From NCBI RefSeq assembly GCF_000787855.1, contig NZ_BBPQ01000066.1, positions 1-46,992 of the forward strand: a DNA stretch of 46,992 bases, written 5' to 3'. The notes beneath the pieces are model-generated. The model was not told the origin of the DNA. It saw nothing but the letters and a program-made list of their open reading frames with translations, and made no database searches. The position numbers and the translations under genes are program-made. This document shows, in pieces, positions 7,526-18,327 of the stretch (the first letter of the stretch is position 1; each line of letters starts with the position of its first letter). The DNA is from Streptacidiphilus anmyonensis. Lineage in GTDB: Bacteria > Actinomycetota > Actinomycetes > Streptomycetales > Streptomycetaceae.

Positions 7526-8668
7526 ATGGCAGCCCCGACGTACAGGCCGGCCGGACCGCGGGCCAAGCGCCATCCGCTCTCCAGCTGGCAAGGCCCCGAG
7601 CGTCGCTTCGACCTCATCACCGAGGGCACCGTCGCGGTCGTCGCGGTGGCCCTGCTGTGCGTCCTCGCCGCAAGCCTGTGGGGGTCCCCCGACGGCGGCC
7701 TCACCTACCCGAAAGCGCCCGCCTCGCCGCCCGGACAGGCCTTCAGCGCCAGGTACTGGGACACCAACGACCCCTCCGACCTGACCCAGACAGCAGTACA
7801 GGAACTGCTCGGCGGCAGCGAGACAGCCGGCTACGGCCCGCCGTTCAATACCACCTCCGGGGCATCACAGGAGTTCATCGGGATCCACCCCGCGGACATC
7901 GCGAAATCGATCTTCGGACTCACCCTCCCGATCAACACCGCCAACGACTTCGTCCTGGCCCCGGTCTCGCAAATCGTCGCGCCCTACAACCCCGCCGTCG
8001 CGGTGGCGGTCCGCCAGTACAAGCGGGCCGGTGGCGACCTGTCACCAGGAGCCTCCGCCGACCAGCTGGCGTCACCGCAGCAGGCGACCTGGCTGAACAA
8101 CTACGCCAAGGCCCTGGCCGCGTCCACCGCGAAGTTCACCCCCACCACGATCACGGTGCCGCCGGGCGACTACGGCCCCGTCCCCGTGATCATCCAGGCG
8201 GAACAGCTCATCGCCGCCAACGGCAGCCTCGACGGCTTTCTCCAGGGCAGCGACAACCAACTGGGCACTGACACCACCAACGGAACCATGTTCTTCGGAG
8301 ACGGCACCCTCTGGGGCAACGTCGCGACCGCGCAGGGCGTCGCCGGCGACCAGTGGGGCGTGATGAACGAACTGTGGGACTACCCGGGTCAGGTGTGGCT
8401 CTGGCTGTACGCAGGGATGTACCAGGTCCCCGCGTTGGACCCCTCTGGGAACGCCAACCTCGACCTTGACGTCGGCCTGCTCATGATTCTTCTCGGCTTC
8501 CTGTTGCCGTTGTTCGCGCCGTGGATCCCTGGCGTCAATCGGATTCCACGGTGGATCCCTCTCTACAAGATCATCTATCGGGACTACTACCGCAACGCAA
8601 GCACCAAGCAACCGCCTGCCCCGGCCCCTCACAAGCCGGACGCCGAACCACCGGCCCCCGCGACGTAG
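7526..8668 (+). CDS. Membrane-anchored partner of the cytochrome b6-like protein, 380 aa
   Basis: ATG at 7526 lies 11 bases after the cytochrome stop, with GAGAGAGG upstream. One hydrophobic segment near residue 35 (VAVVAVALLCVLAASLWG) is followed by roughly 280 probably extracytoplasmic residues and a second segment near 320 (GLLMILLGFLLPLFAPWIPG). The tail is proline-rich (PPAPAPHKP). The external domain has no CxxCH heme motif and no Rieske motif. The C-terminal WIPGVNRIPRWIPLYK stretch recalls subunit-IV-like partners, but I cannot assign it. Operon position implies a joint complex with the diheme protein. Confidence 0.65.
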   Translation: MAAPTYRPAGPRAKRHPLSSWQGPERRFDLITEGTVAVVAVALLCVLAASLWGSPDGGLTYPKAPASPPGQAFSARYWDTNDPSDLTQTAVQELLGGSETAGYGPPFNTTSGASQEFIGIHPADIAKSIFGLTLPINTANDFVLAPVSQIVAPYNPAVAVAVRQYKRAGGDLSPGASADQLASPQQATWLNNYAKALAASTAKFTPTTITVPPGDYGPVPVIIQAEQLIAANGSLDGFLQGSDNQLGTDTTNGTMFFGDGTLWGNVATAQGVAGDQWGVMNELWDYPGQVWLWLYAGMYQVPALDPSGNANLDLDVGLLMILLGFLLPLFAPWIPGVNRIPRWIPLYKIIYRDYYRNASTKQPPAPAPHKPDAEPPAPAT

Positions 8669-8895
8669 CCCGGCCGGGCCAAGTGCCGCACATCCTGCTC
8701 GAGAAGGCCCCCGCGACTGGCGGCAGCGACGCATGGGCCGCGTCCGGTGGTGCGCCGACCCCTGCCAGACCTCGACGCCGGCACGGGCACGGGATGCTCC
8801 TGGCCCCCGCACGCGCTTTCGCCGCACAGGTGGCTCACCTGGTCGGTGAAGCGGGGAGCGCAAGACCCTCGCTGGAAGTCCGCGTCGCCACCGCC
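8669..8895. other. Intergenic
   Basis: Lies between convergent genes and contains no recognisable coding text. Confidence 0.35.
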
Positions 8896-9406
8896 TCACA
8901 CCCTGCGGCCGAGCGCCGTGGCGATTTCGCCCGCCCAGGCGTCGACGGCCTGCCAGTCCCGATAGTCACCGAAGCGGCCGCCGAGCAGGCGGAACATCAA
9001 TGCCCCTGTCCTGCCGATGTGCTCGGGTGCGATGGCGCCAGAGAGGAGGCAGTGACCCCGCAGGCTGGGCGGTAGTGCGAGCGCGTCGAGGATGACCGCC
9101 TCCTCCTCCCGCGAAGCGGCACCACGGGCCACGGAGGGCAGCTGGGATGCCAACGCTGAACGCCCACAACGGCCGCTCGGCGAGAGCGTCCCGGTGTGCG
9201 CGGACGAAGTCCTCGGCGGCCAGGAGCCAGCGTTGACTTTGGACGGCGCTGCCGAGGACGACTGCAGCGTACGCCTCTGGGTCGGCATCGCTATCGAGGG
9301 GCATCGCGTCTGCTGGGCAGCCGAGTTCGGACAGTCGTTCGGCGAGCCGCTCGGCGATCCCTCGGGTGGAGCCGTGAGCGCTCGCGTATCCGACAAGGAC
9401 AGTCAT
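8896..9406 (-). pseudogene. Frameshifted flavodoxin-domain protein
   Basis: ATG at 9406 follows AGGAGG and reads MTVLVGYASAHGSTRGIAE, a flavodoxin-like fold with an SAHGST phosphate loop, then VVLGSAVQSQRWL. Near 9120 a one-base shift moves the protein to another frame, where it continues ASREEEAVILDALALPP and ends FGDYRDWQAVDAWAGEIATA, the usual tail of this actinobacterial family. Without the shift the protein would be about 170 residues. Such proteins bind FMN and may serve low-oxygen redox chemistry. The frameshift makes this copy probably inactive, unless it is a sequencing error. Confidence 0.7.
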
Positions 9407-9449
9407 CACGCCACCTCCTGTCTTGGTGCGAGTCGCGGCGTCATCCCTC

Positions 9450-9672
9450 AGTGACCCTGTGAGGTTGAGGCCGACGGCACCGGCGAGCACGAGGCCGACG
9501 TTGACGAGCTTGACGACGGAGGCGGACCCGCCGAGGAAGGCGATGCCCCTGGGCTGTACCCGCGGCACCGGTGCCGGTCCAGACCGCATAGGCGGAGCCG
9601 ACCCCCAGGCAGTGCAGAGCCGGTTGAACAAGGCGAAGCTGATCACGGCGCACGCGGCGAAACCGTGGTCAC
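9450..9672 (-). pseudogene. C-terminal remnant of an SMR multidrug efflux protein
   Basis: Two frames give the SMR (EmrE/QacE/SugE) C-terminal half: HGFAACAVISFALFNR, then GVGSAYAVWTGTGAAGTA, then GIAFLGGSASVVKLVNVGLV and VGLNLTGS. Frameshifts lie near 9620 and near 9550. The N-terminal half, with the essential membrane glutamate, is absent. It sits between the flavodoxin-like pseudogene and the hemerythrin tail, all on the same strand. Confidence 0.65.
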
Positions 9673-9783
9673 AGCCTGGTGAAGTTGTGACTCTGCTCGT
9701 GCATCCGGCCAGGACGAGCAGAAACCAGCTCGTCGTGTGCTCCCGTCGGGTCGTGTAGGTGGTGACCGTGTGGTTCTTCGCGG

Positions 9784-9812
9784 TCAGCGGGTGGCAAGTG
9801 AGAAGTAGTTCT
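9784..9812 (-). pseudogene. 3' end of hemerythrin gene cut off by the IS element
   Basis: Reading leftward from the IS boundary, the minus strand gives KNYFSLATR and a stop. This completes the hemerythrin-type ending NFTQEEEN-YFSLA that is interrupted at 12093. The 5-bp GTTCT duplication lies at 9808-9812. Confidence 0.75.
9808..9812. repeat. Left target-site duplication of IS21-type element
   Basis: GTTCT immediately precedes the element's TGTCG end and is repeated at 12093-12097 on the other side. Removing the element and one copy restores the hemerythrin reading EEENYFSLA. Confidence 0.85.
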
Positions 9813-9899
9813 TGTCGTCGACGGGTGAAACGAGGACCACGGACGGCGGATCAAAAGCGGGTCACTGCGTGATCTCTTGATCATCCTGACTTCATTGGT

Positions 9900-11186
9900 A
9901 TGGGAGTCAGGAGGGAAGAGGTGATCGGAGTGGAGGACTGGGCCGAGATCCGGCGGCTGCACCGGGCCGAGGGCCTGTCGGCACGGGCTGTGGCCCGTCA
10001 GCTGGGGATCTCCAGGGGCACCGTGGCACGCGCTCTGGCCTCGGACCGGCCGCCGGTCTACCAGCGGCCGCTGAAGGGATCGGCCGTGGACGCCTTCGAG
10101 CCCGCCATCCGCGAGCTGCTGCAACAGACCCCGACGATGCCGGCCACCGTGATCGCCGAGCGGATCGGCTGGACGCGCGGACTGACGATCCTCAAGGAGC
10201 GTGTGCGCGAGCTGCGGCCCGCCTACCTCCCGGTGGACCCCGTCTCGCGGACCGTCTACGAGCCGGGCGAGCTGGCCCAGTGCGATCTATGGTTCCCCGC
10301 GGTGGACATCCCCCTCGGCTACGGCCATTCCGGCCGCCCGCCGGTGCTGGTCATGGTGTCCGGCTACTCCAGGATGATCACCGCGAGGATGCTGCCCTCC
10401 CGGCGGACCGCCGATCTCATCGACGGCCACTGGCGGCTGCTTTCCGGCTGGCAGGCCGTCCCCAAGACGCTGGTCTGGGACAACGAGGCCGGTGTCGGCC
10501 GGGGCAGGCCGACCAGCGAGTTCGCCGCCCTGGCGGGCCTGCTCGCCACCCGGCTGCTGTTCTGCCGCCCCCGCGACCCGGAGGCGAAAGGGCTGGTGGA
10601 ACGGGCCAACGGCTACCTGGAGACATCCTTCCTGCCCGGCCGCACGTTCACCGGACCAGGCGACTTCAACACCCAACTGACCGCATGGCTGCAGATCGCC
10701 AACCGGCGCCGGCACCGCACGATCGACGCCCGACCCGTCGACCGGTGGGAGACGGACAAGGCGGCCATGCTGGCGATCCCGCCGGTCGATCCGCCCAACT
10801 GGTGGCCGCTTCGCACCCGACTGGGCCGCGACCACTACATCCGCGTGGACACCTGCGACTACTCCGTCCACCCCCGCGCGATCGGCCACCTCGTCACGGT
10901 CCAGGCGGACACCGAACAGATCACCGTGACCTGCGGCGACGACATCGTCGCCCGCCATGCCCGCTGCTGGGCCCGACACCAGTCGATCACCGACCCCGAG
11001 CACACCGCCGCGGCCCAGCTCCTTCGCGGCGAAGCGATCCACCAACGGGCCGCCCGCGCGGCCACCGCCCGCACCGCGCTCCTGGCCGCCGACGACCTCG
11101 GCGTCACGGTCGAGCAACGCGAACTGACCACCTACGACCGCATCTTCACCCTCATCGAGGGCGGCGCCGCAAAGGAGGACCCCTGA
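9900..11186 (+). CDS. istA: IS21-family transposase IstA
   Basis: 428 residues. An N-terminal helix-turn-helix (GLSARAVARQLGISRGTVAR) at about residues 22-42 binds the element ends. The DDE catalytic core follows: D in AQCDLWFP near 130, D in LVWDNEAG near 195, and E in KGLVERANGYLE near 235. A C-terminal Mu-transposase-like domain carries VDTCDYSVHPRAIG. It cuts and joins DNA ends together with IstB. The stop codon overlaps the istB start (TGATG), with AAAGGAGG just upstream, so the two are translationally coupled. The ATG at 9900 is the first start in a short leader. All catalytic residues are present. Confidence 0.93.
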   Translation: MGVRREEVIGVEDWAEIRRLHRAEGLSARAVARQLGISRGTVARALASDRPPVYQRPLKGSAVDAFEPAIRELLQQTPTMPATVIAERIGWTRGLTILKERVRELRPAYLPVDPVSRTVYEPGELAQCDLWFPAVDIPLGYGHSGRPPVLVMVSGYSRMITARMLPSRRTADLIDGHWRLLSGWQAVPKTLVWDNEAGVGRGRPTSEFAALAGLLATRLLFCRPRDPEAKGLVERANGYLETSFLPGRTFTGPGDFNTQLTAWLQIANRRRHRTIDARPVDRWETDKAAMLAIPPVDPPNWWPLRTRLGRDHYIRVDTCDYSVHPRAIGHLVTVQADTEQITVTCGDDIVARHARCWARHQSITDPEHTAAAQLLRGEAIHQRAARAATARTALLAADDLGVTVEQRELTTYDRIFTLIEGGAAKEDP

Positions 11187-12019
11187 TGGCCCCGACCTCC
11201 GCCCCCACCGGCAAGGACACCGCAACCCCCGACGGCAAGGGGTCCCGCACCGACCGGCAGACCACCGCCGACCTGGCGTTCTGCGCACGCGCCATGAAAG
11301 CGCCCGCCCTGTTGGATGCCGCCGGGCGGCTGGCCGAACGCGCCCGCACCGAGTCCTGGACCCACCTCGAATACCTCGTCGCCTGCCTGCAGCGCGAGGT
11401 CGCCGCCCGCGACGCCCATGGCGGCGAGGGCCGCATCCGGGCCGCCCGCTTCCCCGCGATCAAGACCATCGAGGAACTCGACCTCACCCACCTGCGCGGC
11501 CTGACCCGCCAACAGCTCGCTCATCTGGGCACACTGGACTTCATAGCCGCCCGGGAGAACGCGATTTTTCTGGGGCCGCCGGGCACCGGCAAGACGCACC
11601 TGGCCACCGGGCTCGCCATCCGGGCCTGCCAGGCCGGCCACCGGGTCGCGTTCGCGACCGCCGCCCAGTGGGTCGACCGCCTGGCCGCCGCCCACCAGGC
11701 CGGCCGGCTCCAGGACGAACTGGTCAAGCTCGGCCGCTACCCGCTGATCGTGATCGACGAAGTGGGCTACATCCCGTTCGAGGCCGAGGCCGCGAACCTG
11801 TTCTTCCAGCTGATCTCGAACAGATACGAACGAGCAAGCGTGATCGTCACCTCGAACAAGCCCTTCGGGCGCTGGGGTGAGGTCTTCGGCGACGAGACCG
11901 TCGCCGCGGCCATGATCGACCGACTCGTCCACCACGCCGAGGTCCACTCCCTCAAAGGCGAGTCCTACCGCATGCGGGGACGCGAACTCGGACGCATCCC
12001 CACCGACGACAACGACTGA
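11186..12019 (+). CDS. istB: IS21-family helper ATPase IstB
   Basis: 277 residues, a DnaC-like AAA+ ATPase. Walker A is GPPGTGKTHLA near 133, Walker B LIVIDEVGYIPF near 192, sensor text VIVTSNKPFGRWGEVFGDE follows, and the C-terminal SYRMRGREL is typical. IstB assembles on target DNA and stimulates IstA-mediated strand transfer. The start overlaps the istA stop, with AAAGGAGG in front. A run-in of about 25 polar residues precedes the conserved domain. Confidence 0.93.
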   Translation: MAPTSAPTGKDTATPDGKGSRTDRQTTADLAFCARAMKAPALLDAAGRLAERARTESWTHLEYLVACLQREVAARDAHGGEGRIRAARFPAIKTIEELDLTHLRGLTRQQLAHLGTLDFIAARENAIFLGPPGTGKTHLATGLAIRACQAGHRVAFATAAQWVDRLAAAHQAGRLQDELVKLGRYPLIVIDEVGYIPFEAEAANLFFQLISNRYERASVIVTSNKPFGRWGEVFGDETVAAAMIDRLVHHAEVHSLKGESYRMRGRELGRIPTDDND

Positions 12020-12092
12020 CGCACCACAGCGAGACCGCGACTGGCCCACAACTGAACCGTCGAGACCGGCCCGTTTTCAACCGCCGCCGACA

Positions 12093-12097
12093 GTTCT
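12093..12097. repeat. Right target-site duplication of IS21-type element
   Basis: GTTCT follows the element's terminal CCGACA and matches 9808-9812. Confidence 0.85.
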
Positions 12098-12400
12098 CCT
12101 CCTCTTGGGTGAAGTTCAGGCGCAGGACGGTGTACAAGCCGTAGAGGCAGGCGCGCAGGTCGTCGAGCTGATCAGGCTGGACGCCGCCCTGGGCGCGGGC
12201 GAGAGTGAGGTGGGTGTCCAGGCGAGGCGGTCGATCTCGGTGTGGGCGCGGCTCATGGTGGCGGTCGCTTCGGGGCCGCCGAGGGTGGGGCCAGGGCGGG
12301 GTGGAGCTCGTGTTCCTCAGCGTGCTCGTGCGGCAGCAACGGTCCGTCAGCAGCCGGTCGAGGCTTTCCAAAGCATCGAGTGTGCGCCGGTCACCGTCGG
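12093..12400 (-). pseudogene. Hemerythrin-domain gene, frameshifted and split by IS21-type element
   Basis: The minus strand reads LDALESLDRLLTD, then LLPHEHAEEHELHPALAP, then GGPEATATMSRAHTEIDRLA, then LRACLYGLYTVLRLNFTQEE, and ends at the IS boundary. The metal-ligand pattern HEHAEEHELHP, a later HTEID, and the TQEEENYF ending are those of hemerythrin HHE di-iron domains, which sense or store oxygen or nitric oxide. Three one-base frameshifts, near 12325, 12275 and 12215, accompany the insertion. The N-terminus is unclear because the sequence joins a DUF1876 remnant near 12400. Confidence 0.75.
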
Positions 12401-12404
12401 TGCT

Positions 12405-12533
12405 GAGGAGGCCTCCATCCCGGAGATCGGCGACGAGTACGCCGCGGGCCGGGCACTGCTGGAGCTCGGTCGACAGCTGCTGCGCGCCGGGGAGACCGAC
12501 GCCGCCAGCGAGGGCGACGGCCGCTTCGGCTGA
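12405..12533 (+). pseudogene. C-terminal remnant of a DUF1876 protein
   Basis: The plus strand reads EASIPEIGDEYAAGRALLEL, then GRQLLRAGETDAASEGDGRF and a stop. It matches the tail of the intact DUF1876 gene at 23618-23905 (PVPEIGDEFAAGRALVDLGY, LLRAGNTD). Only this C-terminal half survives. It shows that a second copy of this family once stood next to the hemerythrin gene. Confidence 0.7.
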
Positions 12534-12868
12534 CCTCGTACCGGTCGGTCGCGCGACCGGGGCGGTACATCGCGCGCACCCACAACCAGCCACTCGTCAC
12601 CCGTGAAAGCGAAGAAGGTGCGTGCGTCGTTCCCGTCCGGCGCCGACGATTCCGGGTGCTCGGGCCCGCCGGCGAGCGCTTCGGACCCCTATGACGCTCC
12701 GCCGCGCTGACCGGCGCCGCCGTGCCACCGCTGACCGGCCCCGCCCGCTGAGGGCCTGTCGGCTCTGGGAGGCTCCGGAGCGAATCCGCTAACGCTCACG
12801 GTCGATCCGATGCGGCACCTGGTCCGGGCTGCGCAGGACATGCCGCCGACGCTCGAGGTCTGACGGGA
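12534..12868. other. Intergenic
   Basis: No convincing gene. A plus-strand string MRHLVRAAQDMPPTLEV ends at 12859, but it has no upstream context and may be chance. Confidence 0.35.
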
Positions 12869-13894
12869 TCACAGCACGACGCGGGCTTCGGCCAACTGAT
12901 CCGGCGGAACGGTCCGCAGCCGGCCCACGATCTCGGCCAGCGGTGCCAGCTCGATCCGGGTTCGGCGCAACGCGGTGAAGTGTCCGAATACTCCCGCATG
13001 GGCGGCCTCTACCGCGTTCCAACCGAATCGTGTCGCCAGGACCCGGTCCAGCGCGGTGGGGGTGCCCCCGCGCTGCACGTGCCCCAGCACGACCGGCCTC
13101 GCCTCCTTGCCGAGCCAGTGCTCGATCTCGGCGGCCAGCCGGTGTCCGATCCCGCCGAAGCGCTGGTGGCCGTAGACGTCGACGCCGCCATGGTGAAACT
13201 CCATGGTGCCGGGCGCGGGGGTGGCGCCTTCGGCGACAGCGAGGACGGTGAACTTCTTCCCCCGGGCGAAGCGTGCTTCGATGAGGCGGCAAACCTCCTC
13301 GATGTCGAAGGGCCGCTCGGGTATCACGATGCCGTGCGCGCCGCCCGCCATGCCGGCGTGCAGCGCGATCCACCCGGTGTGGCGGCCCATCAACTCCACA
13401 ACCATCACGCGCTGATGCGATTCGGCCGTGGTCTTCAGCCGGTCGACGGCCTCGGTCCCCACCAGCACCGCCGTGTCGTGGCCGAAGGTCGCGTCGGTGG
13501 CCTCGACGTCGTTGTCGATGGTCTTGGGCACCCCGACGACGGGCAGCCCGGCCTGGCTGAACAGCTCCGCCGCGGTCAGGGTCCCGTCGCCGCCGATCGC
13601 GATCAGGGCGTCGATTCCCAACGCGGAGGCGAGTTCCGCGCTGCACCCGACCCCCTCACGCACCCGTGCCGGTTCGACCCGGGCCGAGCCGAGAATGGTG
13701 CCCCCGCGCGCAAGGATGCCGTGCACGTCGGCCAGGCCGAGCGGTCGCGCCTCGCCTTCCAGCAGGCCGCGGTAGCCGTCCAGAATCCCGACCACGGAGT
13801 CGCCGTAGCCGGTCACCGCGCGATGGACCACCGAGCGGATCACGGCGTTCAGTCCGGGGCAGTCGCCGCCGCTGGTCAGGACACCGATGTGCAC
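12869..13894 (-). CDS. pfkA: ATP-dependent 6-phosphofructokinase
   Basis: 341 residues from the GTG at 13894, which gives the family-typical start MHIGVLTSGGDCPGLNAVIR; a GTG ten codons upstream is possible but adds nonconserved sequence. Motifs seen: GGDCPGLN (nucleotide loop), GGDGTLTAA near 95 (glycine after GGD indicates ATP rather than pyrophosphate as donor), PKTIDNDV with the catalytic aspartates near 118, MGRHTGWIAL, and LGHVQRGGTPTALDR near 275. It phosphorylates fructose 6-phosphate in glycolysis. It lies downstream of, and is probably co-transcribed with, the damaged E1 and acetyl-CoA synthetase genes. It appears intact. Confidence 0.93.
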   Translation of the reverse strand: MHIGVLTSGGDCPGLNAVIRSVVHRAVTGYGDSVVGILDGYRGLLEGEARPLGLADVHGILARGGTILGSARVEPARVREGVGCSAELASALGIDALIAIGGDGTLTAAELFSQAGLPVVGVPKTIDNDVEATDATFGHDTAVLVGTEAVDRLKTTAESHQRVMVVELMGRHTGWIALHAGMAGGAHGIVIPERPFDIEEVCRLIEARFARGKKFTVLAVAEGATPAPGTMEFHHGGVDVYGHQRFGGIGHRLAAEIEHWLGKEARPVVLGHVQRGGTPTALDRVLATRFGWNAVEAAHAGVFGHFTALRRTRIELAPLAEIVGRLRTVPPDQLAEARVVL

Positions 13895-14289
13895 GGCTGC
13901 CGCCCTCGCGTCCCGGCGGACCACTGCCCGGTCATCCGAGCCCCCTGTTCGACGTCAGTGTCACGGCTGACCACCAGGGGCGCCACCGATGGGCTTCCCG
14001 CACCGGCCAACCGGCACAGCGCATCTGCTTCCCCACCAATGTCCGCCACAACCGCGGGATCCGCCCACCGCAACCGGGTCGCTTGTCGCCGGCACCGCGA
14101 GCCCGGCGCCGCGTCCCGGACGGCTCGGGCACCGGGGGCGGGCGAGCACGCCGAGCGGCTGGGCCAGGGCCAATCCACGGGCTTGGACAGGGTCGGTTCA
14201 CGGACCCGGGCTCGCTCGCCCACCGCCGACCGGGCGGTGGGGGCGGGCAGGGCAGCGCAGAGAAGGGGATGCAGGTGTCGGCTTCCACC
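13895..14289. other. Spacer between pfkA and the broken E1 gene
   Basis: On the minus strand the E1 frame stays open here but its text (proline- and arginine-rich) has no likeness to any E1 C-terminus, so it is treated as non-coding debris. Nothing else is recognised. Confidence 0.4.
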
Positions 14290-15100
14290 GCCGTGGCACC
14301 CCAGGCGTCCTTCCGGGGTGCGGATGGAATCAGCGACGCACGCTCGGTGATGCGCGCGGCGACCTCGGCCGACACGCCTCCGCTGCGCCAGCCCTCGTCG
14401 ACGACGACGGCCCAGTGTGTCCGGCTGACCAAGCCGGCCAGCGTCGCGTCGTCGAGCGGGCGCAGCGTGCGCAGCGTGCGCAGATCGACGACCTCCGCGT
14501 CCACTCCGTGCTCGGCCTGCAGGCGCTCCGCGGCCTCCAGCACCTTGCCGAGCGAGCCGCCGTAGGTGATCAGGCTGACGTCCCCGCCGGACCGGCGCAC
14601 CGCCGCGCTGTCCAGGTCGATGCCGTCCGGGCCGTGGCCCACGGTTCCCGACATGTTGTAGAGCGAGCCGTGCTCGAAGATCACCACCGGGTCCGGGTCG
14701 GCGAGCGCGGGCGCGAGCAGGTACCGCGCGTCCTCCAACGTGGCCGGGGCAAGCACCCGGATACCCGGGATGTGCGCGTAGAAGGCTTCCAGGCTGTGCG
14801 AGTGCTGTGCGGCGAGCTGACGTCCCGCCCCGGTGGTCATGCGGATCACCAGCGGCACGGCAACCTGACCGCCGGACATGTGCAGCAGGGTGGCCGCGTT
14901 GTTGAGGATCTGGTCGAGCGCCAGCAGGCTGTAGAGCTCGACACAGCGCTCCTCGAAGCGCCGGATCCGCACCATCTCCCGCAGCAGGGCGAGGCGGTGG
15001 TCACGCTGGACATCGGCGCGGGCGGAGGCGGAGCGGTTGCGGGTGCGGCCGACCGAGGCGACGGATCCGCCCGCTCCCTTGGACGCCGGGGCAGGTGGTC

Positions 15101-15104
<4 letters not shown>
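14290..15104 (-). pseudogene. Pyruvate dehydrogenase E1 alpha-beta deletion chimera
   Basis: The ATG at 15104 overlaps the upstream stop by four bases. The first 60 residues match an E1 alpha N-terminus ([20 protein letters not shown]). The frame then passes without a break into the middle of an E1 beta subunit: [71 protein letters not shown] and [20 protein letters not shown]. Most of E1 alpha, including its thiamine-diphosphate site, and the first part of E1 beta are missing. The E1 beta C-terminus is replaced by unrelated text after ITERA. A catalytic product is not possible. Confidence 0.75.
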
Positions 15105-16899
<1,795 letters not shown>

Positions 16900-17352
16900 G
16901 ACGGCTCCTCGCTCGGCCCCGCCCGGCCCGTCCCCCAGAGGCGGCATGCAGACCAGCGGCTTCGGAGACGTGGCGGTCGCCAGGACCGTCGCGGGCGCGT
17001 GCGCCCGGCCTCGGCGGTTGCGGAGCAGCTCTCGATCTGGGACACGGCGCGCCTCCTGCCAACCGCACACTCTTCGTCGGAACCAGCCTCCCGCCCTCAG
17101 CCTGGCATCCGAAGGGGGACGCCGCAGTTCTACTCCGGAGGGCGTCAACTCCGGCTTGTCCCCGTGACGGATCACGCCAACCATGCCGTTCAGGGGCCCT
17201 GCCTGCGGAAAGGCTTCTGCGGGAACTGCAGGCAGGCACGACCGGCGGGGGACCTCCGGCGGCTCCGCTCGGCCCGACCGGCCCTGTCGGCTGCGGGTAC
17301 GACGGCGCGAGGTTGGACTGGAATAGGACCCTCGCCGCCCAGGAGGCGGACC
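16900..17352. other. Divergent intergenic region
   Basis: Lies between the leftward acetyl-CoA synthetase gene and the rightward HTH-PPOX gene. No gene recognised. Contains a one-mismatch dormancy-type box at 17271-17284 and an AGGAGG ribosome site at 17341-17346. Confidence 0.4.
17271..17284. promoter_or_regulatory. DosR-like box, one mismatch
   Basis: GGCCCGACCGGCCC lies 69 bases before the HTH-PPOX start at 17353, the same distance as the perfect box before the ABC transporter. It has one mismatch in the first half-site. Confidence 0.35.
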
Positions 17353-18069
17353 ATGTCGAACCACGAATCAGCCCACACCAGGGAAACCCATGCGGACCCC
17401 GGCGACGTGGGACGCCGCGTCGCACAGCGCCGCGAGGAACTCGGCCTCACCCGCGAGGAGACGGCAGCCCGGGCGCAGATGGATCCGCACTACATCGCGT
17501 ACCTGGAGACCACCGCCATACCCGTCGATCTCAGCGCACTGATGCGGCTCTCCCGCGCCCTGCAGACCTCGGTGAGCGCGCTGCTGGGCGGCGAGGGAAA
17601 CCTGGCCCCGGGCTCCGCGACGGCAACCGAGCGGCCCACGCTGGTGGAGCTCACACCCGAGGAGTGCTGGGCCAGGGTCGCGACCCGGGGCGTCGGCAGG
17701 GTGGTCCTGGTGACCCCGGACGGTCCGGCAGCGCTGCCGGTGAACTACAGGATCGTCGACCGTACGGTCGTCTTCCGCACCAGCGCGGAGGGCGTCCTCG
17801 CACATGCCGTGGGCCACGAGGTCGGCTTCGAGGTCGACCGGGTCGACGACGGGCGCAGCTCCGGCTGGAGCGTGCTAGGAATCGGCGTCGCCGAGCGGAT
17901 CACCGATCCGAACCGGCTGGACAGCCTCACGGGACAGATGGAGCCGACGCCGTGGGCGGGCGGCGACCGGCCCGTGTGGGTGAGCATCCGTCCGACCCGG
18001 CTCACCGGGCGGGACGTCCGGACGGGGGAACCTGACCCCCTGCCCCGCAGCCGAGGCGGGACACGCTGA
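17353..18069 (+). CDS. HTH plus PPOX (flavin-reductase-like split barrel) protein
   Basis: 238 residues. An N-terminal XRE-type helix-turn-helix (VGRRVAQRREELGLTREETA, then ALMRLSRALQTSVSALLGG) is followed at about 95-220 by a pyridoxamine 5'-phosphate oxidase-like barrel: LVELTPEECWARVATRGVGR, ALPVNYRIVDRTVVFRTSAE and GWSVLGIGVAERI. PPOX barrels bind FMN or F420, so this may be a redox-responsive DNA-binding protein; that is inference. AGGAGG lies six bases before the ATG. It is paralogous to the gene at 21913-22620. Mycobacterial relatives with this barrel occur among hypoxia-induced genes. Confidence 0.8.
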   Translation: MSNHESAHTRETHADPGDVGRRVAQRREELGLTREETAARAQMDPHYIAYLETTAIPVDLSALMRLSRALQTSVSALLGGEGNLAPGSATATERPTLVELTPEECWARVATRGVGRVVLVTPDGPAALPVNYRIVDRTVVFRTSAEGVLAHAVGHEVGFEVDRVDDGRSSGWSVLGIGVAERITDPNRLDSLTGQMEPTPWAGGDRPVWVSIRPTRLTGRDVRTGEPDPLPRSRGGTR

Positions 18070-18327
18070 GCGATTCAGCCACGGCGGGCGCGTCCGGTCG
18101 CTCAGGCAGGACCGCAGGTTCCCGAGGACGCCCTGCATCCGCGGCCCGCCCCGCACCCCGTAGCTTCGAGAATCGTTGGAGGCGCGGATGCCCGCCGCAG
18201 GAGGGGACCGACACGACGGGACGCCCCCGCCGCAACCGGCCGCGGACAAGGACGCCCCCGACCCGCGTGAGCCGCCCGCCCTGTTCTTCGGCGATCTGCC
18301 CACCTCGCCCCTGGGGCTGACCGAGCG
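18070..18327. other. Intergenic between convergent genes
   Basis: A plus-strand frame from about 18176 gives a proline-rich string that I do not recognise and do not call. No clear terminator stem seen. Confidence 0.35.

Larger units (their letters stand above)
9813..12092 (+). mobile_element. Complete IS21-family insertion sequence, 2280 bp
   Basis: The ends are related inverted repeats beginning TG and ending CA: TGTCGTCGACGGGTGAAACG at the left and, read inward from the right, TGTCGGCGGCGGTTGAAAAC. A second internal copy of the repeat (GGCGGATCAAAAGCGGG, 9845-9861) follows the left end, as is usual in IS21 elements. The element carries intact istA and istB genes and is flanked by the 5-bp duplication GTTCT. 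It interrupts a hemerythrin gene. Intact genes and an exact duplication suggest a fairly recent insertion. Confidence 0.93.

Noticed and set aside
12980-14350. 456-codon plus-strand frame
   Set aside because: Antisense of pfkA; the minus strand has GGDG, PKTIDND and other kinase motifs.
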